From contig NC_092568.1 in the NCBI RefSeq assembly GCF_037975245.1, forward strand, positions 6,548,501-6,612,500: a stretch of 64,000 nt of DNA, in the 5' to 3' direction. Positions 1-13,300 of the stretch are shown piece by piece. A program made the translations under genes and the position numbers. The notes beneath the pieces were generated by a model, which was given only the letters and a program-made list of their open reading frames with translations, did no database searches and was not told the origin of the DNA. Origin of the DNA: Apostichopus japonicus. Taxonomy: Eukaryota; Echinodermata; Holothuroidea; Aspidochirotida; Stichopodidae. How positions within the stretch are numbered: position 1 is the first letter of the stretch; every line of letters begins with the position of its first letter.

Positions 1-167
1 GAGTATTGGTTCTTCTAGGTTCAGGATAGCCTATATTCACCTTGCAAACATGTTATTTGTCTGGAATGTTCCTTTAAAGGCTAAATTAATGCTGATCTTG
101 GGCTCAATTAATTGTAATATCAAGACTAATAACTCATCCAAAGCATTCTTTAACTAAATAAAGAGTG

Positions 168-515
168 TTGTGTTCTAGTGGGTATGAAGGCAGTGGACTT
201 GTTACAGTATCTAAAGTTTGCAGGTTCAAGTCCTGGCCAGATCATTACCTTGTGTCCTTGGGCAAGGCACTTCATCTCCATTGCCTCTGTTCACCCAGGT
301 GTATAAATGGGGACCTGTGAGATAAATTGTCAGCTGTGCGCTGTTTAGCTGCTGCCATGTGGAGGGTGTGTCTCTATGTTTAACCAGGGAGCTGCTACTA
401 GAGTAGCAGCTCCCTGGTTTAACAGGTTATCGTTGATCAGGGTAATATTGTGATGTGCCTTAAGCACCATTATCTGTTATTGGTGGATATGTCTGTGCAT
501 AATAAATCCTCAATC
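168..515 (+). mobile_element. tRNA-derived SINE with conserved central domain
   Basis: A pol III B-box-like GGTTCAAGTCC lies at about 224-234, with a tRNA-like 5' part. It is followed by the phrase CTTGGGCAAGGCACTTCATC and AGGTGTATAAATGGGGACC. Similar words occur in a widespread class of animal, especially deuterostome, SINE bodies. The 3' part reads like the usual tail (GTGCCTTAAGCACCATTAT, then GGTGGATAT, then a short A-rich end with repeated ATCCTCA). The body also holds a perfect 17-bp hairpin at 382-419. The boundaries are approximate and no clear target-site duplication was found. Confidence 0.7.
382..419. repeat. Perfect 17-bp inverted repeat (hairpin) inside the SINE
   Basis: Arms at 382-398 and 403-419 are exact reverse complements around a 4-base loop (taga). 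After one T/T mismatch, three further pairs can form outside. A hairpin of this length and perfection is unexpected in an otherwise diverged SINE. Confidence 0.9.
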
Positions 516-2168
516 CTCAATATTTTACCTTTATATATAAATACACCCAACTTTAGGTGACATTAGACACCATATGTCATAGACTATAAATTGTAGTACA
601 CTGTAAACATTATATTTAAAGCCATTAAAGTCTTATGTTTTCCTATTGAGATCTCTGTTGCATCTGAGGAATTGACTTCATGGTTTATAAGCTGTACTAA
701 GTAGTCAAGCTACATTATTTAATGAGCTGCAGATACCATCATATCTCACTGGATTGAAAGCATTGACTTTTATAGAATTTGCAACATATCAAAGTTAGGT
801 TGACTTCATTTCATTTGTTTGTTCTTCTACCACAAGATGACATATATTGCTTATTAAAACATATTACATATTTGTGAAAGGAATGTTCTAGGAAGCCCTC
901 TGGCTAAATAAAGTAGAACATTCCCATCAAGGAAAGTCAAAGACAAATTGTGTGTACCTCTGTGTGTACACACATAACATACAAAATGAAATACAAAATA
1001 ATAACAACTATTGCATATAGTAATGGCTACATTATTTGCCTCAATTCAATTTTAATTTTACTGATAGACTAACCTCCACCCAAATACTGTAACTTCTTGT
1101 GCCTCATAAGGACTATGTATGATCCTTCTACTAACTTTCTTCAAGTTATGATTCTTGCGATATTAATTACTGACTTTTGAATCCCACCAGAAACAATAAG
1201 GATGTTGATGTACTATTTACAGGCAACCCACATGCCAAGTATGACATTCAGTAGCATTACCCTTCATGGGTTTACAAGACAAGTGAGACCATCACCCACG
1301 TACACACACACCCAACATTACTGCATGGGTTTACTTACCATGATAGCCTTCCACGCACCTCTCAACTTAACCTTACCATAATCTTACAAATCCTTTGTGG
1401 AAGCATTAGCCTTTCTTAATCCCATATCACTTTAGTCTTTCAACACAACACTAACTTTATCTTTCTATATCAAGCGAGAGCTAGACTTGCTCACCGTGTA
1501 TGTCATCGCTCTTAAATATGTCATGATTGAAATAATGAACGGGCGAGTTTGCCAGGGTAGACACATTCTGACAGTTATCCCTCCACAACTCATCTAACTG
1601 TGAACTCTAGAAGACAGATGGGGAATGAATTATGGAAGCCTATTCCTGCTGCTTAGATTAAAAATGATACTCTGTTTATTTTCACCCATTTCATATACTC
1701 CAAATAATTTCAAGTTTGTCTAACTAGTCTCATCTTGTGGCACATTCTCTTTCCCTTTAGATTGTTACTAAGTTAAGCCTCAGTTAATCCTACTACAATT
1801 CTCTCCTGCGGCTTCCCCTCTTTGATGTGTCTTTAATGCCCCAATGCGCCAGAGGTTGCTCCATCAAAGTGTACAAGAACATATTCTGTGAAAGAAACTT
1901 GAGACTCAAATCCCAAGATAAGGGTGGTCTCCTTCTCTGATGACTTTCCACAGGGATTTCAGCAATAAAATGATTTTGAATTTTAGATAGAGAAAAAGAC
2001 TCCAATTGGTGTAGGAAGAAGTTAAGAATACATTTGCAGCACTAGATCTGCCTGAAGCATTATGGAATTTTAAAGCTATTATGATATATACAAGAAGAAA
2101 TCTATAAACTGTGTGGTCATAATGGTAAAGCTGTATGTGTGTATATATATAAACTTTAGACAGGTAGG
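516..2168. other. Non-coding AT-rich DNA
   Basis: No convincing exon, RNA gene or transposon end was seen. The short open frame at 1793-2005 on the minus strand has no recognisable content. Confidence 0.5.
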
Positions 2169-5100
2169 TGATTGTATTGATTCATGCCCCTACTGTCCCT
2201 GTCTTGTAAGTGATTGTATTGATTCATGCCTCTACTGTCCCTGTCTTGTAAGTGATTGTATTGATTCATGCCTCTACTGTCTCTGTCTTATAAGTGATTG
2301 TATTGATTCATGCCTTTAATGTCTCTTTCTTGTAAGTGATTGTATTGATTCATGCCTTTACTGTCCCTGTCTTGTAAGTGATTGTATTGATTCATGCCGC
2401 TACTGTCCCTGTCTTGTGAGTGATTGTATTGATTCATGCCTTTACTGTCCGTGTCTTGTAAGTGATTGTATTGATTCATGCCTTTACTGTCCCTGTCTTG
2501 TAAGTGACTGTATTGATTCATGCCTTTACTGTCCCTGTCTTGTAAGTGATTGTATTGATTCATGCCTCTACTGTCCCTGTCTTGTAAGTGATTGTATTGA
2601 TTCATGCCTCTACTGTCCCTGTCTTGTAAGTGACTGTAATGATTCATGCCTTTACTGTCCCTGTCTTGTAAGTGATTGTATTGATTCATGCCTTTACTGT
2701 CCCTGTCTTGTAAGTGATTGTATTGATTCATGCCTTTACTGTCCCTGTCTTGTAAGTGACTGTATTGATTCATGCCTCTACTGTCCCTGTCTTGTAAGTG
2801 ACTGTATTGATTCATGCCTCTACTGTCCCTGTCTTATAAGTGACTGTATTGATTCATGCCTCTACTGTCCCTGTCTTATAAGTGATTGTATTGATTCATG
2901 CCTTTACTGTCCCTGTCTTGTAAGTGATTGTATTGATTCATGCCTCTACTGTCCCTGTCTTATAAGTGATTGTATTGATTCATGCCTTTACTGTCCCTGT
3001 CTTGTAAGTGATTGTATTGATTCATGCCGCTACTGTCCCTGTCTTGTAAGTGATTGTATTGATTCATGCCTTTACTGTCCCTGTCTTGTAAGTGACTGTA
3101 TTGATTCATGCCTCTACTGTCCCTGTTTTGTAAGTGACTGTAATGATTCATGCCTTTACTGTCCCTGTCTTGTAAGTGACTGTATTGATTCATGCCTCTG
3201 CTGTCCCTGTCTTATAAGTGATTGTATTGATTCATGCCTTTACTGTCCCTGTCTTGTGAGTGATTGTATTGATTCATGCCTTTACTGTCCCTGTCTTGTA
3301 AGTGACTGTATTGATTCATGCCTTTACTGTCCCTGTCTTGTAAGTGACTGTATTGATTCATGCCTCTACTGTCCGTGTCTTGTAAGTGACTGTAATGATT
3401 CATGCCTTTACTGTCCCTGTCTTGTAAGTGACTGTATTGATTCATGCCTTTACTGTCCCTGTCTTGTAAGTGATTGTATTGATTCATGCCTTTACTGTCT
3501 CTGTCTTGTAAGTGATTGTATTGATTCATGCCGCTACTGTCCCTGTCTTGTAAGTGATTGTATTGATTCATGCCTTTACTGTCCCTGTCTTGTAAGTGAT
3601 TGTATTGATTCATGCCTCTACTGTCCCTGTCTTGTAAGTGATTGTATTGATTCATGCCTTTACTGTCCCTGTCTTGTAAGTGACTGTATTGATTCATGCC
3701 TCTACTGTCCCTGTCTTGTAAGTGATGGTATTGATTCATGCCTTTACTGTCCCTGTCTTGTAAGTGACTGTATTGATTCATGCCTTTATTGTCCCTGTCT
3801 TGTAAGTGACTATATTGATTCATGCCTTTACTGTCCCTGTCTTGTAAGTGACTGTATTGATTCATGCCTCTACTGTCCCTGTCTTGTAAGTGACTGTAAT
3901 GATTCATGCCTTTACTGTCTCTGTCTTATAAGTGATTGTATTGATTCATGCCTCTACTGTCCCTGTCTTGTAAGTGATTGTATTGATTCATGCCTTTACT
4001 GTCCCTGTCTTGTAAGTGACTGTAATGATTCATGCCTTTACTGTCTCTGTCTTATAAGTGATTGTATTGATTCATGCCTCTACTGTCCCTGTCTTGTAAG
4101 TGATTGTATTGATTCATGCCTTTACTGTCCCTGTCTTGTAAGTGATTGTATTGATTCATGCCTTTACTGTCCCTGTCTTGTAAGTGACTGTATTGATTCA
4201 TGCCTTTACTGTCCCTGTCTTGTAAGTGACTGTAATGATTTATGCCTTTACTGTCTCTGTCTTGTAAGTGATTGTATTGATTCATGCCTCTACTGTCCCT
4301 GTCTTGTAAGTGACTGTAATGATTCATGCCTTTACTGTCTCTGTCTTGTAAGTGATTGTATTGATTCATGCCTTTACTGTCCCTGTCTTGTAAGTGATTG
4401 TATTGATTCATGCCTTTACTGTCCCTGTCTTGTAAGTGACTGTATTGATTCATGCCTCTACTGTCCCTGTCTTGTAAGCGAATGTATCGATTCATGCCTT
4501 TACTGTCCCTGTCTTGTAAGTGACTGTATCGATTCATGCCTCTACTGTCCCTGTCTTGTAAGTAAGTGACTGTATTGATTCATGCTTTTACTTTCCCTGT
4601 CTTGTAAGTGACTGTATTGATTCATGCCTTTGCTGTCCCTGTCTTGTAAGTGACTGTATTGATTCATGCCTTTGCTGTCCCTGTCTTGTAAGTGACTGTA
4701 TTGATTCATGCCTCTACTGTCCCTGCCTTGTAAGTGATTGTATTGATTCATGCCTTTACTGTCCCTGTCTTGTAAGTGACTGTATTGATTCATGCCTCTA
4801 CTGTCCCTGTCTTGTAAGTGACTGTAATGATTCATGCCTCTACTGTCTCTGTCTTGTAAGTGACTGTAATGATTCATGCCTTTACTGTCTCTGTCTTGTA
4901 AGTGATTGTATTGATTCATGCCGCTACTGTCCCTGTCTTGTGAGTGATTGTATTGATTCATGCCGCTACTGTCCCTGTCTTGTAAGTGACTGTATTGATT
5001 CATGCCTCTACTGTCCCTGCCTTGTAAGTGACTGTATTGATTCATGCCTTTACTGTCTCTGTCTTGTCAGTGATTGTATTGATTCATGCCTTTACTGTCC

Positions 5101-7500
5101 CTGTCTTGTAAGTGATTGTATTGATTCATGCCGCTACTGTCCCTGTCTTATAAGTGATTGTATTGATTCATGCCTTTACTGTCCCTGCCTTGTAAGTGAC
5201 TGTATTGATTCATGCCTTTACTGTCCCTGTCTTGTAAGTGATTGTATTGATTCATGCCTTTACTGTCCCTGTCTTGTAAGTGACTGTATTGATCCATGCC
5301 TCTACTGTCCCTGTCTTGTAAGTGATTGTATTGATTCATGCCTTTACTGTCCCTGTCTTGTAAGTGATTGTATTGATTCATGCCTTTACTGTCCCTGTCT
5401 TGTAAGTGATGGTATTGATTCATGCCTTTACTGTCCCTGTCTTGTAAGTGACTGTATTGATTCATGCCTTTACTGTCTCTGTCTTGTAAGTGATTGTATT
5501 GATTCATGCCTTTACTGTCCCTGTCTTGTAAGTGACTGTATTGATTCATGCCTTTACTGTCTCTGTCTTGTAAGTGACTGTATTGATTCATGCCTTTACT
5601 GTCTCTGTCTTGTAAGTGATGGTATTGATTCATGCCTTTACTGTCCCTGTCTTGTAAGTGATTGTATTGATTCATGCTTTTACTTTCCCTGTCTTGTAAG
5701 TGACTGTATTGATTCATGCCTTTACTGTCCCTGTCTTGTAAGTGATTGTATTGATTCATGCCTTTACTGTCCCTGTCTTGTAAGTGATTGTATTGATTCA
5801 TGCCTTTACTGTCCCTGTCTTGTAAGTGACTGTATTGATTCATGCCTTTACTGTCTCTGTCTTGTAAGTGATTGTATTGATTCATGCCTCTACTGTCCCT
5901 GTCTTGTAAGTGATTGTATTGATTCATGCTTTTACTTTCCCTGTCTTGTAAGTGACTGTATTGATTCATGCCTTTACTGTCCCTGTCTTGTAAGTGATTG
6001 TATTGATTCATGCCTTTACTGTCTCTGTCTTGTAAGTGATTGTATTGATTCATGCCTCTACTGTCCCTGTCTTGTAAGTGATTGTATTGATTCATGCTTT
6101 TACTTTCCCTGTCTTGTAAGTGACTGTATTGATTCATGCCTTTACTGTCTCTGTCTTGTAAGTGACTGTATTGATTCATGCCTTTACTGTCTCTGTCTTG
6201 TAAGTGATGGTATTGATTCATGCCTTTACTGTCCCTGTCTTGTAAGTGATTGTATTGATTCATGCTTTTACTTTCCCTGTCTTGTAAGTGACTGTATTGA
6301 TTCATGCCTTTACTGTCCCTGTCTTGTAAGTGATTGTATTGATTCATGCCTTTACTGTCCCTGTCTTGTAAGTGATTGTATTGATTCATGCCTTTACTGT
6401 CCCTGTCTTGTAAGTGACTGTATTGATTCATGCCTTTACTGTCTCTGTCTTGTAAGTGATTGTATTGATTCATGCCTCTACTGTCCCTGTCTTGTAAGTG
6501 ATTGTATTGATTCATGCTTTTACTTTCCCTGTCTTGTAAGTGATGGTATTGATTCATGCCTTTACTGTCCCTGTCTTGTAAGTGACTGTATTGATTCATG
6601 CCTTTACTGTCTCTGTCTTGTAAGTGATTGTATTGATTCATGCCTTTACTGTCCCTGTCTTGTAAGTGACTGTATTGATTCATGCCTTTACTGTCTCTGT
6701 CTTGTAAGTGACTGTATTGATTCATGCCTTTACTGTCTCTGTCTTGTAAGTGATTGTATTGATTCATGCCTTTACTGTCCCTGTCTTGTAAGTGATTGTA
6801 TTGATTCATGCTTTTACTTTCCCTGTCTTGTAAGTGACTGTATTGATTCATGCCTTTACTGTCCCTGTCTTGTAAGTGATTGTATTGATTCATGCCTTTA
6901 CTGTCCCTGTCTTGTAAGTGATTGTATTGATTCATGCCTTTACTGTCCCTGTCTTGTAAGTGACTGTATTGATTCATGCCTTTACTGTCTCTGTCTTGTA
7001 AGTGATTGTATTGATTCATGCCTCTACTGTCCCTGTCTTGTAAGTGATTGTATTGATTCATGCTTTTACTTTCCCTGTCTTGTAAGTGACTGTATTGATT
7101 CATGCCTTTACTGTCCCTGTCTTGTAAGTGATTGTATTGATTCATGCCTTTACTGTCTCTGTCTTGTAAGTGATTGTATTGATTCATGCCTCTACTGTCC
7201 CTGTCTTGTAAGTGATTGTATTGATTCATGCTTTTACTTTCCCTGTCTTGTAAGTGACTGTATTGATTCATGCCTTTACTGTCTCTGTCTTGTAAGTGAT
7301 TGTATTGATTCATGCCTCTACTGTCCCTGTCTTGTAAGTGATTGTATTGATTCATGCTTTTACTTTCCCTGTCTTGTAAGTGACTGTATTGATTCATGCC
7401 TTTACTGTCTCTGTCTTGTAAGTGATGGTATTGATTCATGCCTTTACTGTCTCTGTCTTATAAGTGATTGTATTGATTCATGTTTTTACTTTCCCTGTTT
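2169..7500. repeat. 42-bp minisatellite array, about 127 units
   Basis: The unit begins gattgtattgattcatgcc and ends with tgtcttgtaagt; nearly all copies are exactly 42 bp. As 42 is divisible by 3 and the unit lacks stops in some frames, both strands stay open for hundreds of codons. The plus strand reads SDCIDSCLYCPCLV and the minus strand MNQYSHLQDRDSKG, each 14 residues per unit. Variation is at a few sites: GAT/GAC, ATT/AAT, CTT/CTC/CGC, CCC/CTC and GTA/ATA. A 4-bp slip at about 4561-4565 shifts the plus frame. From about 5.6 kb a variant unit (cttttactttccc) recurs in multi-unit blocks, a weak higher-order pattern. No splice or homology evidence makes it a gene, so I treat the open frames as by-products. 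Confidence 0.95.
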
Positions 7501-8260
7501 CTAATGAGAGCATATATATGTATGGTGTGTATAGTAAGAGAAGGAACCAAAGGCACAGTGCATCTTTGAAGTAGCAACACTGCTTGTGTATGTCGAATAA
7601 CTATGGAGTTGGACATATGTTTTTCATTGCTGTTTAACAGACCACATGCAAGCACATTTAATAACACATGAGGTTAGTTACAGCTGGTGTAATGATGTAG
7701 AATATATTCTTTAACAATTCAAGCCACAAGAACATGTTGTCATCACATTTGTTTCTCTTCCTTTCACAGTTTCAATACAAGCACATGTGGTGAGACACTG
7801 ATGGAATATGGCAGAGATGCGTCAACAGTTTACTGCCACCCTGGAGTGAGACTTAATTCAACATGAAAGTGTACAAAGAGTGTGCTGTAGTTTGTGTTTG
7901 AGGTGGCCTCTACACTCAAAGAAAATATCTGCAGACTTTAAAAGGTCTTCAAAGCTGAAGCAAAGAGTTGCAGAAATGTATGTGGCCAGATACAGAATAC
8001 TGCATTGTCTTGGAAACTTCTGTGCAATATGATAAAGTAGGTCACCACATGACCTGTCTATGAAGGACCTGATAGTCTGTCTCATGGAGTAACTGGTTAC
8101 TCAGCTATGCCATAAAGTTTCTTTGGAAGTGTCTCTTATAGTGATGGTTTAAATGAAATTAATTAAATTCAGCTTAGCAAATTTACCACCTTTGATTCCT
8201 TTCTGATGGAAAAAGGAATAAGTGTGATGGTGATGGCATGTGTTTGCGGGTGTCTGTTGG
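7501..8260. other. Non-coding DNA, no feature seen
   Basis: Short open frames at 7458-7667 and 7858-8085 (minus) have no recognisable motif. No RNA gene or transposon end was found. Confidence 0.45.
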
Positions 8261-9000
8261 CGTGATTGTATGCATGTGTTTGTGAACACTTGTTAACAGG
8301 ATAACTCCAAACGTACACAGTGGGTTAACTTTATATGTAGTGTATGGGTTCACCTTAGTGAGTACAAGAACCTTGTTGTAATTGTGATACTTAAAAGGTC
8401 GTTTGAAGTCATTAGAGGTCAAATTTTGAGAAAATGTAGACAATTTAACCCCTTGTGGAGGGCAAAGGTTACTTGAAAACAACAGAGGTCAAAGAGTTTT
8501 GAACATCAAAACCAATTGAACATGATAACTACAAAAGAGAAGCATGGTTGAACTTATGGTTTGATGTGTAGGTTCACATGAGAGCAAGACCCCCCCCCCC
8601 CATAAATGTATAAGACCTACTCCAAAAAGTATTACTTGGATGAACTTTATACTTTACGTGGTATGTATGTACTTTCGTATTTTTAAGAACTCTGTTCTTT
8701 TCTTAAGGAAGTTACCAGTCATTTAAGTTCAAAGTCTGACAAACTAGCAAACCGTGGTGATTCCAAAAGTAAGGCTTGGATACACTTAATACTTGTTATG
8801 TGGATTCACAATAGTGTTTCAAAAGTATTTATGGACGTCTACATACTTGACAGACTTCAAAGTCTGCAAATCTTGTGAATGGGATTTCTCCAAAAGAATA
8901 GCATGTTTGAAAATCCTTTAGGTTTGGTGTGCACCAAGATCCCCTTGCTGATCATCGTATCAAGTCAATAATTGTCAAAACTTTAAAATCCTGTTGCAGT
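8261..9000. repeat. Degenerate ~130-150-bp tandem repeats
   Basis: Recurring words in the same order are 'aacaggataactccaaa', 'ttggatgaacttt', 'tgggttcac' and 'aggtcaaa'. They appear near 8290-8440, 8510-8610, 8630-8745, 8755-8870 and 8875-8990. Copies are strongly diverged and the exact period is not fixed. It contains a poly-C run at about 8591-8600. Confidence 0.5.
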
Positions 9001-10349
9001 TTACTATTAAATACAGTCATATGACTTGTGAAAAGGCATTACTACTAAGCATGTTTTCATTTGTGTGTGTGTGTGTGTGTTTTAATTACCATAGTGTTTT
9101 GTAGGACAGATCTAGTTTTGTTCAAGTGACAGATCCAGCTCTTACTTTATTCAAGGTTTTTTTTTCCTAGCTAGAGGGCACTGTTGGAGGGAGAGGAAGG
9201 GGGTTGTTTATGATAATCTGTGATATAGTTGTAATATGAACAAGTTTATAGCAATTTGAGTTGTAACTGTAGCTGTCAAGTGAACAGATTTGCAAGAGTT
9301 CAAATTAAATTCAAAGGGTGTGTCTTTTTGTTTATACTTCTGTTTGCCCTTCCTCTATTTGTAAAATGCTTCTCTCATTTAGAGGATTTTCTATTTTGAT
9401 GAAGTTCGGACATAATGATCCTTTGGTGGTTGGCTACAAGACCTGGCCAAGAAGTTCAAAGCTTATTTAGACATCATTGTTTGGAAAGAAAGTTGTAGTA
9501 TTTCAAAGTTTTTGGTCAAAGGTCATATAGGGATCACTCTGTTGTGACATTGTAAATAGAAAATTGTTCATCTGCAAGTGTGAAGGTATACTTTGATGTT
9601 ATTCAGGAAAATGTAGGTCAAAGGCCAGGGACAATGTTTGGATTATTTTTCTAAATTATTCCTGCCCCAGATATGAATGTCTATGTCCCAAATTTGTTCA
9701 AAATAAATGTTGAGTATTAACAAACCACATTCACCATTTAGAATTCAGGAAATGTCATTTAGGGATAAATCTTCTATGCCATTATGCGCCAAAACAGAAT
9801 AGTTATTGTTATAAAATATTTCATGAAGTGGTTAATTGATCATCATGGTCCTTCAGTAAGGCTATAAGGAGTTTTAAGTTCCAATTTATTTCTCATATGC
9901 AAGTTTTACAGTAAATATTCAGAAACATGTAAAACAATACAATATTTCTTATGAGGGACACTTGAAGAAGTTTTATGTTGCTTAGCAAGCAATCTTTATT
10001 GTCTGTGTGTTAGTCCAGCCTATCATTGACCAATGTTTATAGGGTCATTTTCCATATACGACATGTTTATCTTCTCACTGTACTGTGAGTGGTGTGCTTT
10101 ATCAAGATGATGTAACAGTGTTGATATATAGGTTCACTTGATGCAATTTTTAATAATGTTAAATTCCTCTAACCCATGAAAATCATACCATTCATATCTA
10201 CCATGGTTTTCATATACATGTTGTTGTAAAGGGTGATTGATTGTGAACATGATATGCATAATTATGATAAAAAACATTAGAAGAACACAGGAAGCCATTG
10301 TATCTAATGAAGTTCTTCGTTATCAAATTGGTACTTTAACATGTCAACT
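9001..10349. other. Non-coding DNA with a short (TG)n tract
   Basis: A (TG)n microsatellite lies at about 9063-9081. Otherwise no gene, RNA or mobile-element end was recognised. Confidence 0.45.
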
Positions 10350-13300
10350 TCTACCACTACCTGCTCATTAAGATGTAGGCATGGAGAAACAATTGTCCAG
10401 CCTTACTCACTACCTACTCATTAAGATGTAGGCATGGAGAAACAATTGTCCAGCCTTACTCACTACCTACTCATTAAGATGTAGGCATGGAGAAACAATT
10501 GTCCAGCCTTACTCACTACCTACTCATTAAGATGTAGGCATGGAGAAAACAATTGTCCAGCCTTACTCACTACCTACTCATTAAGATGTAGGCATGGAGA
10601 AATAAATTGTCCAGCCATACTCCCTCCCTACTCATTATGATGTAGGCATGGAAAAAAATATTGGTCCAGCCATACTCACTACCTACTCATTAAGATGTAG
10701 GCATGGAGAAACAATTGTCCAGCCTACTCACTACCTACTCATTAAGATGTAGGCATGGAGAAACAATTGTCCAGCCATACTCACTCCCTACTCATTAGGA
10801 TGTAGTCATGGAGAAATAAATTGTCCAGCCTACTCACTACCTACTCATTAAGATGTAGGCAAGGAGAAATAAATTGTCCAGCCATACTCACTCCCTACTC
10901 ATTAGGATGTAGGCATGGAGAAATAAATTGTCCAGCCTACTCACTACCTACTCATTAAGATGTAGGCACGGAGAAATAAATTGTCCAGCCATACTCACTC
11001 CCTACTCATTAGGATGTAGGCATGGAGAAATAAATTGTCCAGCCTACTCACTACCTACTCATTAAGATGTAGGCACGGAGAAATAAATTGTCCAGCCGTA
11101 CTCACTCCCTACTCATTATGATGTAGGCATGGAACAAATATTGGTCCAGCCATACTCACTACCTACTCATTAAGATGTAGGCATGGAGAAACAATTGTCC
11201 AGCCTACTCACTCCCTACTCATTAAGATGTAGACATGGAGAAATAAATTGTCCAGCCTACTCACTACCTACTCATTAGGATGTAGGCATGGAGAAATAAA
11301 TTGTCCAGCCTACTCACTACCTACTCATTAGGATGTAGGCATGGAGAAATAAATTGTCCAGCCTACTCACTACCTACTCATTAAGATGTAGGCATGGAGA
11401 AATAAATTGTCCAGCCATACTCACTCCCTACTCATTATGATGTAGGCATGGAACAAATATTGGTCCAGCCATACTCATTACCTACTCATTAAGATGTAGG
11501 CACGGAGAAACAATTGTCCAGCCTACTCACTCCCTACTCATTAAGATGTAGACATGGAGAAATAAATTATCCAGCCTACTCACTACCTACTCATTAAGAT
11601 GTAGGCATGGAGAAACAATTGTCCAGCCTTACTCACTACCTACTCATTAAGATGTAGGCATGGAGAAACAATTGTCCAGCCTTACTCACTACCTACTCAT
11701 TAAGATGTAGGCATGGAGAAAACAATTGTCCAGCCTTACTCACTACCTACTCATTAAGATGTAGGCATGGAGAAATAAATTGTCCAGCCATACTCCCTCC
11801 CTACTCATTATGATGTAGGCATGGAAAAAAATATTGGTCCAGCCATACTCACTACCTACTCATTAAGATGTAGGCATGGAGAAACAATTGTCCAGCCTAC
11901 TCACTACCTACTCATTAAGATGTAGGCATGGAGAAACAATTGTCCAGCCATACTCACTCCCTACTCATTAGGATGTAGTCATGGAGAAATAAATTGTCCA
12001 GCCTACTCACTACCTACTCATTAAGATGTAGGCAAGGAGAAATAAATTGTCCAGCCATACTCACTCCCTACTCATTAGGATGTAGGCATGGAGAAATAAA
12101 TTGTCCAGCCTACTCACTACCTACTCATTAAGATGTAGGCACGGAGAAATAAATTGTCCAGCCATACTCACTCCCTACTCATTAGGATGTAGGCATGGAG
12201 AAATAAATTGTCCAGCCTACTCACTACCTACTCATTAAGATGTAGGCACGGAGAAATAAATTGTCCAGCCGTACTCACTCCCTACTCATTATGATGTAGG
12301 CATGGAACAAATATTGGTCCAGCCATACTCACTACCTACTCATTAAGATGTAGGCATGGAGAAACAATTGTCCAGCCTACTCACTCCCTACTCATTAAGA
12401 TGTAGACATGGAGAAATAAATTGTCCAGCCTACTCACTACCTACTCATTAGGATGTAGGCATGGAGAAATAAATTGTCCAGCCTACTCACTACCTACTCA
12501 TTAGGATGTAGGCATGGAGAAATAAATTGTCCAGCCTACTCACTACCTACTCATTAAGATGTAGGCATGGAGAAATAAATTGTCCAGCCATACTCACTCC
12601 CTACTCATTATGATGTAGGCATGGAACAAATATTGGTCCAGCCATACTCATTACCTACTCATTAAGATGTAGGCACGGAGAAACAATTGTCCAGCCTACT
12701 CACTCCCTACTCATTAAGATGTAGACATGGAGAAATAAATTATCCAGCCTACTCACTACCTACTCATTAGGATGTAGGCATGGAGAAATAAATTGTCCAG
12801 CCTACTCACTACCTACTCATTAGGATGTAGGCATGGAGAAATAAATTGTCCAGCCTACTCACTCCCTACTCATTAAGATGTAGGCATGGAGAAATAAATT
12901 GTCCAGCCACACTCACTCCCTACTCATTAAGATGTAGACATGGAGAAATAAATTGTCCAGCCTACTCACTACCTACTCATTAGGATGTAGGCATGGAGAA
13001 ATAAATTGTCCAGCCTACTCACTACCTACTCATTAGGATGTAGGCATGGAGAAATAAATTGTCCAGCCTACTCACTACCTACTCATTAAGATGTAGGCAT
13101 GGAGAAATAAATTGTCCAGCCATACTCACTCCCTACTCATTATGATGTAGGCATGGAACAAATATTGGTCCAGCCATACTCATTACCTACTCATTAAGAT
13201 GTAGGCATGGAGAAACAATTGTCCAGCCTACTCACTCCCTACTCATTAAGATGTAGACATGGAGAAATAAATTATCCAGCCTACTCACTACCTACTCATT

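Noticed and set aside
2416-7504. Long Cys-rich open frames (717 and 854 codons) as a novel secreted repeat protein
   Set aside because: They are products of a stop-free 42-bp minisatellite. The opposite strand is equally open, there is no signal peptide, splice context or non-repetitive domain, and a 4-bp slip breaks the frame.
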